64,000 nt of DNA from JAXLQL01 sp046331625 (GTDB taxonomy: Bacteria > Acidobacteriota > Terriglobia > Bryobacterales > Bryobacteraceae), in the NCBI GenBank assembly GCA_046331625.1, contig JAXLQL010000010.1:222523-286522 (forward strand). Reading direction: 5' to 3'. A model generated the notes under the pieces. The model was not told the DNA's origin. It searched no databases and saw nothing but the letters and a program-made list of their open reading frames with translations. The position numbers and the translations under genes are program-made. How positions within the stretch are numbered: the first letter of the stretch is position 1; each line of letters begins with the position of its first letter. Below are positions 1 through 7,011 of this stretch, one piece after another.

Positions 1-2
1 AG

Positions 3-227
3 GTGGCGCGGCAGATCTCGGACAAGCTGTGCGACGTGGCGGCCGAGCGCGCCACCGACATCGTGTTCGCCATCTGCCCGCGCGGGCAGGTGCGGCTCAA
101 TCAAAGAAACGCGCGGGAGTGCGGCGTGGAGTTCCGGCACTACCAGCGGATCCGGATGCGGAACGAAGCCGGCGAAGAGATGACTCTGTGCGCCTACAGC
201 GGGATGATGCGGAGGGCAGGGAAGTGA
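3..227 (+). CDS. Partial C-terminal fragment of an unrecognised protein
   Basis: This is an open frame running in from the left edge, so the 5' end is outside the window; the GTG at the first full codon is probably internal. About 74 residues are visible, rich in Arg and Glu, with three cysteines and no membrane segment or signal. I do not recognise the family. Its TGA stop overlaps the GTG start of the following methyltransferase by four bases, so the two are probably translationally coupled in one operon. That coupling is the only functional hint. Reality of the frame is supported by the overlap arrangement and by the lack of a better frame here. Confidence 0.55.
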   Translation: MARQISDKLCDVAAERATDIVFAICPRGQVRLNQRNARECGVEFRHYQRIRMRNEAGEEMTLCAYSGMMRRAGK

Positions 228-823
228 GGAACATCGTACTCGGGGGATTGGCTTCGTTTTGTTTCGGGTCGTTTGGGTGGGGGATGGCGCGACATTTCCG
301 GCGGGATGGTCCGGTTTCTGCGGGCGCGGCTGCCACCGGCGTACTTGGGTTCGTTTTTGCAGCGGCGCAGTTGGGAGCGTTGGCGGCGAGGCCGGTGGTG
401 TACTTCTGGCTGGCCGCCGGGCTGTACGTGGCGAGTTTGGGTTTGTTTTGTTTGGCGGTGTTGGCCACGCGAGGCAAGGGGCTGGGAGTTTGTTTTGAAA
501 AAACGGTTCCCGGGGGAGTGGTGACGGCTGGCCCGTACCGTTGGATCCGGCATCCGTTCTATGTGGCGTACCTGCTGTGTTGGCTGGCGGGTTGGGCGGC
601 GGTGGCATGGTGGCCTCTGGGCGCTTCGGTTGCGGTGATGGGATGGTTGTACCGGCGGTCGGCGATTGCCGAGGAGCGCGCGCTCGAAGCCGCGCATGGG
701 GAGGCATATCGGGCGTACGTTCGCCGGACGGGGCGGTTTTGGCCGAAGGCTTCAGCATGGTCCTCACGGTTCGAGTATAGGGCGGGGGGCGTTGGAGCTT
801 GCAGAATCGATCCGGGGAAGTGA
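224..823 (+). CDS. Isoprenylcysteine carboxyl methyltransferase (ICMT)-like membrane methyltransferase
   Basis: A polytopic inner-membrane protein of 199 aa with about four or five hydrophobic segments. Around residues 100-116 it has the motif TAGPYRWIRHPFYVAY, followed near residues 150-174 by EERALEAAHGEAYRAY. These are the two hallmark stretches of the ICMT/phospholipid N-methyltransferase-like family that bind SAM at the membrane face. Bacterial members methylate small lipophilic or isoprenoid-like substrates; the substrate here cannot be read. The GTG start at 224 is chosen because it overlaps the upstream TGA (GTGA) and gives a protein of family length; the frame is open further upstream but that part is a shadow of the previous gene. 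Confidence 0.82.
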   Translation: MRNIVLGGLASFCFGSFGWGMARHFRRDGPVSAGAAATGVLGFVFAAAQLGALAARPVVYFWLAAGLYVASLGLFCLAVLATRGKGLGVCFEKTVPGGVVTAGPYRWIRHPFYVAYLLCWLAGWAAVAWWPLGASVAVMGWLYRRSAIAEERALEAAHGEAYRAYVRRTGRFWPKASAWSSRFEYRAGGVGACRIDPGK

Positions 824-910
824 TTGAGGGGGAAGGAGAAAGGATTCTTGCGCGACACGGGATGGGCTCAGTTGCGTGGATCGCCATTCGATGGTAGGAT
901 TGAAAGTACG

Positions 911-1186
911 ATGAATAGTATGACGATTCGTAGGACGAAGAGGAGTTTTACGCTGTCACCCGACGCGATAGTCTTCCTCGAGAGTCTTCGCGTGACGCGC
1001 AAGGCCGCGTCTGTCTCGTCGGTGCTGGAGGAGATTCTACAGGAAGCGCGGCGCGATCAGGAGCGGGCGATGCTTGACCAGGCAACGTCGGACTACTACT
1101 CGAGCCTGACCGACATCGAGGTGCAGGAGCAATCGCAATGGGGTGCTTTTGCGTTGGCTCAGATCTCAGTCAATGAGGAATCGTAG
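911..1186 (+). CDS. Antitoxin of a MazEF-like pair (ribbon-helix-helix type)
   Basis: A 91-aa protein starting MNSMTIRRTKRSFTLSP. The basic N-terminal strand followed by helices (residues 10-45) fits a ribbon-helix-helix DNA-binding domain. The acidic, helical C-terminal half (DQERAMLDQATSDYYSS and beyond) fits a toxin-neutralising tail. It sits two bases upstream of a MazF/PemK-family toxin, the standard antitoxin-first order that allows autoregulation. ATG 911 is preferred over the upstream in-frame ATG at 824 because the upstream 29 residues do not look like protein and cover the probable promoter region. The antitoxin call rests largely on size, order and the toxin next to it. Confidence 0.72.
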   Translation: MNSMTIRRTKRSFTLSPDAIVFLESLRVTRKAASVSSVLEEILQEARRDQERAMLDQATSDYYSSLTDIEVQEQSQWGAFALAQISVNEES

Positions 1187-1188
1187 GT

Positions 1189-1560
1189 TTGGACGCCACC
1201 AAGCCAATGCGTCGCGGAGAGATCTGGTTCGTCCAGATGCATGTCGACCCGCCTGGAAAAGGGCAGCGCCCGGTTGTGATCGTCTCCACGGACGCAAGAA
1301 ATAATCATCCCCGGGCGAACACCGTGCTCGTGGTCCCGCTGACGACGAGCATTCATCTGACTGCTCCGACTCACGTGCTTCTGTCAGCGGGCGAGACAGG
1401 GTTGGCGGCCGATTCCGCAGCCAGAGCCGAGGACGTCACTGTGGTTCTGAAGCAAAACCTGTCGGAATCGAATAGCCCTTTGAGACGACTGAGCGACAGA
1501 CGGGTTTGCGAACTGGCTCGGAAGGTGGCGGTGGCGATGGGGTGTATCCGGCTCCAGTAG
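1189..1560 (+). CDS. MazF/PemK-family endoribonuclease toxin
   Basis: About 117-123 aa with the MazF signature near the N-terminus (RRGEIWFVQM), then GKGQRPVVIVSTD and NTVLVVPLTTS, the beta-strand core that in this family cleaves mRNA at short sequences. The C-terminal LSDRRVCELARKVAVAMG helix is also typical. Two starts are possible: TTG 1189, which has GAGG about ten bases upstream and leaves two bases after the antitoxin stop, or ATG 1207, giving the more usual MRRGEIW beginning but no visible ribosome site. It forms a toxin-antitoxin operon with the gene before it and converges on the TPR gene that follows. Confidence 0.85.
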   Translation: MDATKPMRRGEIWFVQMHVDPPGKGQRPVVIVSTDARNNHPRANTVLVVPLTTSIHLTAPTHVLLSAGETGLAADSAARAEDVTVVLKQNLSESNSPLRRLSDRRVCELARKVAVAMGCIRLQ

Positions 1561-1680
1561 CGCTGACGCGGAAATTCGGCGGCGGTACTGAGCCCGAGGC
1601 GAAACCGGCTCACTCATACTACTTCGGCTTCTTTCGAACACCGGCGCGTGAGCCTGCCCCACTGCCAGAAGCCAGCCAAG

Positions 1681-2979
1681 TCAATACCGGACCACGCCAA
1701 TGCGATCGAGCAGGCGCTCGAAGCCTGCGTGTCCGCGCAGGTGCCTGAAGAACGGATAGGCGTGGTACCACATCACGAGCGGGCAGCGCTCTTCGAGGCT
1801 GGCTTCGAGATAGCGCACCGCGCCGTCGAGATCACCCAAGCCGAGCAGGCAAGCTCCGATCTGGTCAGGCGGAATGTAGGTGCCGGTTTTGGCGGCGGCG
1901 CGGAGCCAGGTGAGGCGGCGCTGGGCCACCGGCTTCGATCCGCTCAGGCCGGCGAACAGAGCGCGCAATCCCCAGGTGACGGGCCGCTCGTGGATCTTGA
2001 GGGGCGTCCGGTCCAGCACGCGCACGGCCTCGGCGGCGTCGCCTTGGGCTTCGCGCAGGATCGCGAGGTTCAGGTAGTGCTGATGGTAGTGGGGCGCGGC
2101 CTCGATGGCGGTTTGGAGGGTCTCGTTGGCGGAGTCATAGTCGCGCGAGAGGATCTGGAGCATGGCCAGATCGCCCAGGTAAGCCGGATTACAGTAGCCG
2201 AAGTGGTCGATGGTCCGCTGCAGGATTGCGACGCCCTCGGCGGGGCGTCCGCGGCCGACCAGGAATGCCGTGTGCCACACGTGGGACGACGCTTCGGGGC
2301 TGGTGGCGATGGCGCTGGCGTAGGATCGGGCGGCGGCGCCGTAGTCGAGATCGAGCGCCGATTCCACCACTCCGCGGGCGATCCACGCCTGCCAAGCCGG
2401 CGCTTCGGTATCGATGGCGGCCTGCGAGCACTCCCGTGCCTGTTCGAGACAAGGCCGGGGACGGGACCCGTGGATAGCCTGCGTGGCCAGGGCCTCGGCC
2501 TTGAGCGCGAGGGCGAGGGAGAAGCGCGGCGCCTCGGCGAGCACGGCATTGAGGTGATTGATTGCAGTTTGAAATCCGGTGACGGTGCGGGATTCGAGCG
2601 CAACGCGGGCGCTCCAAAGCTTGCTGGTAGCGCGGGGGGAAAGGGCCACGCGGCGGGAAAACCGGGGCGCATAGGTGCCTTTGGGCAGCTCGATGACGAC
2701 GGAATCCCCGCGTCCGGGTCCTGCATAGTAAGCGAGCAAACTGTCACGGAGATTGGCGGCCGTGGTGCGGACAATGGAATCGGCGCGCGGATCAAAGCTC
2801 GTCAAATCACGGGCAAAGACGTCGGCGGCGATGGTCTTTTGATTGAGTTCGGCGTCGCGTCCGGCCAGCGATTCATGCACGATGTACTCGAGCACGCGCA
2901 GTTCTCCCGGTGCGATCCTGCTTTGACGGCGGATGGCGTCGAGTGCGTGAGTAACTTCGTACACTTCCGGTGTCGACAC
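1681..2979 (-). CDS. Winged-helix-like domain plus TPR protein
   Basis: A 432-aa cytoplasmic protein. Residues ~25-110 match, in order and spacing, the N-terminal domain of the divergently transcribed neighbour at 3030-3887 (compare SFDPRADSIVRTTAANLRDS here with DFDPQADSLVRKEMSRLREK there). That domain resembles a winged-helix DNA-binding fold. From ~130 onwards the protein is helical with repeated alanine-rich helix pairs consistent with tetratricopeptide repeats (for example DLAMLQILSRDYDSANETLQ and NLAILREAQGDAAEAVRVLD). Acidobacterial genomes carry many such regulator-TPR proteins; no target is known from this sequence. Start is GTG 2979; the 50-bp gap to the divergent gene presumably carries both promoters. 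Confidence 0.7.
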   Translation of the reverse strand: MSTPEVYEVTHALDAIRRQSRIAPGELRVLEYIVHESLAGRDAELNQKTIAADVFARDLTSFDPRADSIVRTTAANLRDSLLAYYAGPGRGDSVVIELPKGTYAPRFSRRVALSPRATSKLWSARVALESRTVTGFQTAINHLNAVLAEAPRFSLALALKAEALATQAIHGSRPRPCLEQARECSQAAIDTEAPAWQAWIARGVVESALDLDYGAAARSYASAIATSPEASSHVWHTAFLVGRGRPAEGVAILQRTIDHFGYCNPAYLGDLAMLQILSRDYDSANETLQTAIEAAPHYHQHYLNLAILREAQGDAAEAVRVLDRTPLKIHERPVTWGLRALFAGLSGSKPVAQRRLTWLRAAAKTGTYIPPDQIGACLLGLGDLDGAVRYLEASLEERCPLVMWYHAYPFFRHLRGHAGFERLLDRIGVVRY

Positions 2980-3029
2980 GTAGAGGTTAACCTCGGTATT
3001 ATCCCCGCGAGGTCAACGCAGGCTCGCGG

Positions 3030-3887
3030 ATGCGCCCTTTCGAGATTATAAAGGAAAGGATGCATGGCGGACGATGTGCGCGGCTGTCGAGCCTGGACCG
3101 AGAAGAAGAAGCGGAGGTTGTGGTGGCGCCACAGCCGGTGCAAACGGACGGCCGGGTCCGGGTGATTTCGGTGCCGCCGGTGTCGCCCGCAGTGGCTCGC
3201 GATCACCTCGAAAGAACCTTGGGATCGGCGACATTTTCGCGAGCCGATCAATTGCGCCGGCTGCTCGAGTGGCTGGCTGGCCGGTCATTGGCGGCGGCGC
3301 CCGTGCCTCCTTCGGAGAAAGAAATCGCCGAGGCCGTCCTGCGGCGGCGCGATTTCGATCCTCAGGCGGACTCGCTGGTACGCAAGGAAATGAGCCGCCT
3401 TCGCGAGAAACTGATGCGCTATTACCAGACCGAAGGGGCGCGGGAAGCCGTGCGGATCGACGCAGGCGGAGGCTATTTGCTGCGCTTTACGTGGTCGAGC
3501 GAAGCTCCGGCCGTGGTTCCGCGCGCGCGTTGCCTTCTGTTGTTGCCCTTACGTTCGGCCGAGCCAGTGGGGCATCGTTTCCTCGAGGATCTCCATGTCG
3601 CGCTAGGCGAAACAGCGCCGTTCGACCTGGTGGCTCCCACCACGGCGCTCGGATACGTGGGCAAGTTCGGGGACGTGCGCGAGTTCGCGGCCGAATGCGG
3701 CGCTGACATGGTGGCCGAGGGGAGCCTGAGCCGAAGCGGAGATCAGTTCGAGGCGACGCTGTGGCTGGTGGATGGGCGCACCGGGCGCACGCGGCGTCCG
3801 GGACGGTTCGTGGAAACCGACTGGAACCGCCTGGCGGACATGGCGGCGCAATGGCTGCTGGACCGGATCGAACAGCGCGGCGAGTAG
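3030..3887 (+). CDS. Winged-helix-like regulator with FlgO/TolB-N-like C-terminal domain
   Basis: Up to 285 aa. Residues ~60-150 carry the same domain as the divergent gene at 1681-2979, ending in DAGGGYLLRF, equivalent to the neighbour's ELPKGTYAPRF. The C-terminal ~130 residues (RARCLLLLPLRSAEPVGHRF then GADMVAEGSLSRSGDQFEAT) look like the alpha/beta domain that often follows a DNA-binding domain in adenylate-cyclase-associated or TolB-N/FlgO-like proteins (strand VAEGSLSRSGDQFEATLWLVD). No transmembrane segment is evident. The start is uncertain: ATG 3030, ATG 3060 or a GTG near 3120 are all possible, and the conserved part begins well after any of them. Confidence 0.65.
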   Translation: MRPFEIIKERMHGGRCARLSSLDREEEAEVVVAPQPVQTDGRVRVISVPPVSPAVARDHLERTLGSATFSRADQLRRLLEWLAGRSLAAAPVPPSEKEIAEAVLRRRDFDPQADSLVRKEMSRLREKLMRYYQTEGAREAVRIDAGGGYLLRFTWSSEAPAVVPRARCLLLLPLRSAEPVGHRFLEDLHVALGETAPFDLVAPTTALGYVGKFGDVREFAAECGADMVAEGSLSRSGDQFEATLWLVDGRTGRTRRPGRFVETDWNRLADMAAQWLLDRIEQRGE

Positions 3888-3891
3888 CCGC

Positions 3892-5661
3892 TCAGCGCCA
3901 CACCCACTCGAGGCCCACCAGCGCGGCGCGACCGGGCATGCGCACGCCGAAGATCTCTTCGTAGATGCGGTCAGTGAGGTTCGTCACCTGGACGAACGGA
4001 TGCACGGGTCCGCGTGTGCGGGCGAGGTAGAGGTCGGCGACGGCGTAGGGATCGCGGGCGAAGCGCTGGACGGCTCCGATGCGGGCTCGCGCGGCGAGGC
4101 CACCGGGTAGCGCCGATCGCCAGGTGACAAGGCCTTGATGGGTGGGATAGTTGAACGCGTACTTCGACTGCAATCCCGAGAGCGCATTCTGCACGCCGTG
4201 CAGCCCGGTGTAGCCGAGTTCGACGATGTGTCCCTCGCGTGGACGCAGCGTCAGGCCGGCTTCGAGCCCGGTGAAGTGAAGCTGCTGGAAGTTGGTAGCG
4301 CGCCAGATGTCGGCGGGCGTGGCGCGGACATAGTCGATGCCATCGCGCTCGCGGCGCTGGAACACCGTTATCTCGCCGCGCACGCGGCTACTGGCGTGCC
4401 AATCGAGACCGCCCTCGTAGTTCCAGGCGCGCTCGGGACGCAGGTTCGGCGTGCCGCGATTGGCGGGGTCCTGGTAGTAAAGGTCGGTGTAGGTGGGCAA
4501 GCGAAAGGCGCGGCTCGCGTTGGCGCGCAGTTTGAGATGCTCGTTGATCCACGCGCCGCCGGCGATGGACGGAGTGAACTGTTTGTCGAACGAGCGATAG
4601 ATCTCCTCGCGTGCGCCGAGCGAAAGCGAGAAGCGGCGGAGCGCGCGAATGTCGTAGGCTGCGTAGGCCGATCCGCGAGCGCGGCGGTGATGGCCGAGGT
4701 TGTTGCTGGCGATTTCGTCGCCGAGCGCTTCCACGCCCCAGTGCAGTCGCGCGTTGGCGGGCAGCGATTCCCAGCGGCGAAAGTTCGCTTGCCAGCTTTC
4801 GGCGGCGTGGCGATTGGTGAATACTTGCGGACGGTCGCGATAGAGCACGAACAGATCTGTGTGGCGGCGGAAGGCGAAGCCGGCTTGCGTGCGCTCGCCG
4901 ATGCCTTGCCGCACCGATGCGAACCAGGTTCGGGTGCGCTCCCAGGAGTTGAAGTTCCCGTAGAACTGTTCGGCGCCGAAGGGCTTGTCGGCGGTGGCGA
5001 GCACGATGTCGGTTCGCTTCCAGCGGGTGAGCGAAGTGAGCGCCAGGTTGCGATAGTCGCGATTGGGGATGAAGCCGGTGGAGAAGTCGCGCGAGGCGGT
5101 GAGTTGCTGGCTGAAATCGCCGCGGGCGTAAGCGGCGGCGACGCGCTGTTGGTTGGTACCAAAGCTGCCGAAGGCACCGCGGAGACGAAGCTCGGAGTGC
5201 TCGGGCGGCTTGGTGATCAAGTGGACCACGCCGCCGACGGCATCGGATCCGTAGAGCGTGGAGCCCGCGCCTTTCAGCACTTCGATGCGGTCGAGGGTTT
5301 CGAGCGGGACCGGGATGTCGAGGTTGTGGTGGCCGCTCTGCACGTCGTTGAGTCGCATGCCGTCGAGCAGCACGAGTGTTTGGCCGAAGGTGGATCCGCG
5401 GATCGAGAGGTCAGTCTGGATGTTGTTTTGGCCGCGCTGGCGGAGGTCGACGGAGGAGTCGCGATTGAGGAAGTCGACGGCGGATCCGGCGAGTGGGAGG
5501 TCGTCGCGAACGGGCGTGGAGCGTACGGGGCGGTCGGATTCTTCGGTCGCGATGGGTTGGTAGGCGCCGGTGACGATGACGGAGTCGCGCCGCTCGGGTG
5601 GTTGGGCCAGCAACGAGACGGAGAACAGTGCAGCGATGCGGGAGAGCCCCAGGAAGCGCAA
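3892..5661 (-). CDS. TonB-dependent receptor, BtuB/vitamin-B12-type
   Basis: A 589-aa outer-membrane receptor. A short signal peptide (MRFLGLSRIAALFSVSLLAQ) is followed by SVIVTGAY (TonB-box region). The plug domain contains IRGSTFGQTLVLLDGMRLND and VLKGAGSTLYGSDAVGGVV at about residues 85-145. The barrel has the usual FRLPTYTDLYYQDP and NLRPERAWNYEGG stretches and ends in an aromatic-rich strand (LEWVWR) expected for BAM recognition. The TTG at 5661 is preferred: the frame stays open to a GTG at 5724, but those extra 21 residues are encoded by a palindromic repeat and would bury the signal peptide. Substrate is unknown; cobalamin or siderophore-like ligands are typical for this size class. 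Confidence 0.85.
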   Translation of the reverse strand: MRFLGLSRIAALFSVSLLAQPPERRDSVIVTGAYQPIATEESDRPVRSTPVRDDLPLAGSAVDFLNRDSSVDLRQRGQNNIQTDLSIRGSTFGQTLVLLDGMRLNDVQSGHHNLDIPVPLETLDRIEVLKGAGSTLYGSDAVGGVVHLITKPPEHSELRLRGAFGSFGTNQQRVAAAYARGDFSQQLTASRDFSTGFIPNRDYRNLALTSLTRWKRTDIVLATADKPFGAEQFYGNFNSWERTRTWFASVRQGIGERTQAGFAFRRHTDLFVLYRDRPQVFTNRHAAESWQANFRRWESLPANARLHWGVEALGDEIASNNLGHHRRARGSAYAAYDIRALRRFSLSLGAREEIYRSFDKQFTPSIAGGAWINEHLKLRANASRAFRLPTYTDLYYQDPANRGTPNLRPERAWNYEGGLDWHASSRVRGEITVFQRRERDGIDYVRATPADIWRATNFQQLHFTGLEAGLTLRPREGHIVELGYTGLHGVQNALSGLQSKYAFNYPTHQGLVTWRSALPGGLAARARIGAVQRFARDPYAVADLYLARTRGPVHPFVQVTNLTDRIYEEIFGVRMPGRAALVGLEWVWR

Positions 5662-5685
5662 GATTCTATGGTGGCATGCGCTATG

Positions 5686-5724
5686 GCGGGACTGAAGTCC
5701 CGCGCAGGCTGAAGCCTGCCCCAC
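5686..5724 (-). repeat. Palindromic repeat unit 1 (REP-like double hairpin)
   Basis: Two adjacent hairpins, GCAGGCTTCAGCCTGC and GCGGGACTTCAGTCCCGC (minus-strand orientation), preceded by GTGGG. The same unit recurs at 22357-22459 (inverted pair), 27682-27719, 50047-50085, 56688-56726 and as a variant at 60854-60892. It lies immediately upstream of the receptor start. Confidence 0.9.
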
Positions 5725-5755
5725 AGGGCAAGTCTACTGCGGGATCAGCAACGTA

Positions 5756-6910
5756 TCAGTCGGCGAGGTGGCCTTCGTAGCCGGCGATCGGGATGAGGTT
5801 CTTCACCGCCATGCTCCGCGGTGTGAGCCGAAGCGCCTGGTCACGGAGCCAGCACAACACTGGGTTGGTCCATTGGCCCACCGCGCCGAAGCGGCGCGAA
5901 GCCATCACGATCGGACCTGTACGCGCGATCCGCGCCGCTTCGTAGGCACGCAAGCCATCGCCGGGGTCGCGATGGGCCGCCAGAGACCGGGCGAGTTCGA
6001 GCCCGTCTTCAATCGCCTGGCAGCCGCCTTGTCCGAGGTTCGGCGTCATCGGGTGCGCTGCGTCACCGAGCAGCGTCACACGGCCTGATCCCCAGGCGGG
6101 CGCCGGGTCGCGATCGTAAATATCGTTGCGCAACACCGGACCGCTCCGCGATGCCTTTATCAATTGCGGAATCGGAGCGTGCCAATCGCCGAAGTCCGCG
6201 AGCAGGCGATCCACCGGACCCGATTCCGGATCGCGCTCGCCTTCCGGCGTGTTGGCCGTGGCGTACCAATAGACGCGCCCGCCGTGAATCGGGATGAATC
6301 CGAACCGGCGGCCTTGTCCGAATGTCTCGCCGGGCACGAAGCGCCGGGCGTCGAACGGGACCACGGCGCGCCACGCGGTGTAGCCTGAGTAGCGCAGCTT
6401 GCCAGGAGTACCGAGACTCGCCCGCACCGCGGACCGCAGCCCGTCGGCGCCCACCAGCACGTCACCGGCGGCCGAGGCTCCGCTCTGAAACCGCGCGATC
6501 ACACCATCCGGACGGCACTCGAAGCTGGCCAGTTCCTGGCCGAAACAGACCGGGACTCCGCTGGCGGCGCGCGTGAGAGCGGCGACGAGCTCGGCGCGGT
6601 GAAAGACGATCATGCCGCCGCCGAGTTTCGACTCCATGTCTCGCGCCGAGGTCCGCGCCAACACGCGGCCGCTTTGGTTTCTGACGGCGCCTTCGATGTT
6701 CGCCAGCCCGATCGCGTCGAGCCCCTCGACTCCGAGCTTCCTCAGTGCCTTCATGGCGTTGGGCCAAAGAGAGATCCCAGCGCCCACGTCCGCGGCTCCC
6801 TGGGCACGCTCGAACACCGCGGCTTCGATTCCTCTTGCTCGCAGGGCAATGGCGGCCGTCAAACCGCCGATGCCACCGCCGACAATAATGACTCGCACGA
6901 TTGCTCCCAC
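5756..6910 (-). CDS. FAD-dependent monooxygenase (aromatic hydroxylase / zeaxanthin-epoxidase-like)
   Basis: A 384-aa flavoprotein of the PHBH-type group A monooxygenases. The N-terminal Rossmann motif is VIIVGGGIGGLTAAIALRAR (residues ~7-26), followed by the GADGLRSAVR motif near residue 155 and the C-terminal flavin motif VTLLGDAAHPMTPNLGQGG near residue 280. These enzymes use NAD(P)H and O2 to hydroxylate or epoxidise aromatic or isoprenoid substrates; the substrate cannot be inferred. Length and motif spacing are those of intact single-component enzymes. It stands alone between the receptor gene and the glycosyltransferase gene on the same strand, with about 30 and 100 bp gaps. Confidence 0.88.
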   Translation of the reverse strand: MGAIVRVIIVGGGIGGLTAAIALRARGIEAAVFERAQGAADVGAGISLWPNAMKALRKLGVEGLDAIGLANIEGAVRNQSGRVLARTSARDMESKLGGGMIVFHRAELVAALTRAASGVPVCFGQELASFECRPDGVIARFQSGASAAGDVLVGADGLRSAVRASLGTPGKLRYSGYTAWRAVVPFDARRFVPGETFGQGRRFGFIPIHGGRVYWYATANTPEGERDPESGPVDRLLADFGDWHAPIPQLIKASRSGPVLRNDIYDRDPAPAWGSGRVTLLGDAAHPMTPNLGQGGCQAIEDGLELARSLAAHRDPGDGLRAYEAARIARTGPIVMASRRFGAVGQWTNPVLCWLRDQALRLTPRSMAVKNLIPIAGYEGHLAD

Positions 6911-7011
6911 TCTATAAGCGCCAACGGGAGGGAAAACCGCTCATCCGATTTTGAGCCGGCTTTCGAACGCACCCCCACGAAGTACGATACGGATTCTCCG
7001 GGAGAATCCGA

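Noticed and set aside
1648..3051. 467-aa plus-strand open frame opposite the TPR gene
   Set aside because: Antisense shadow in GC-rich DNA; composition is low-complexity Gly/Arg/Val and the minus-strand frame has clear domain structure.
4135..5712. 525-aa plus-strand open frame opposite the BtuB-like receptor
   Set aside because: Shadow of the receptor gene; no motif, and the receptor frame shows plug and barrel signatures.
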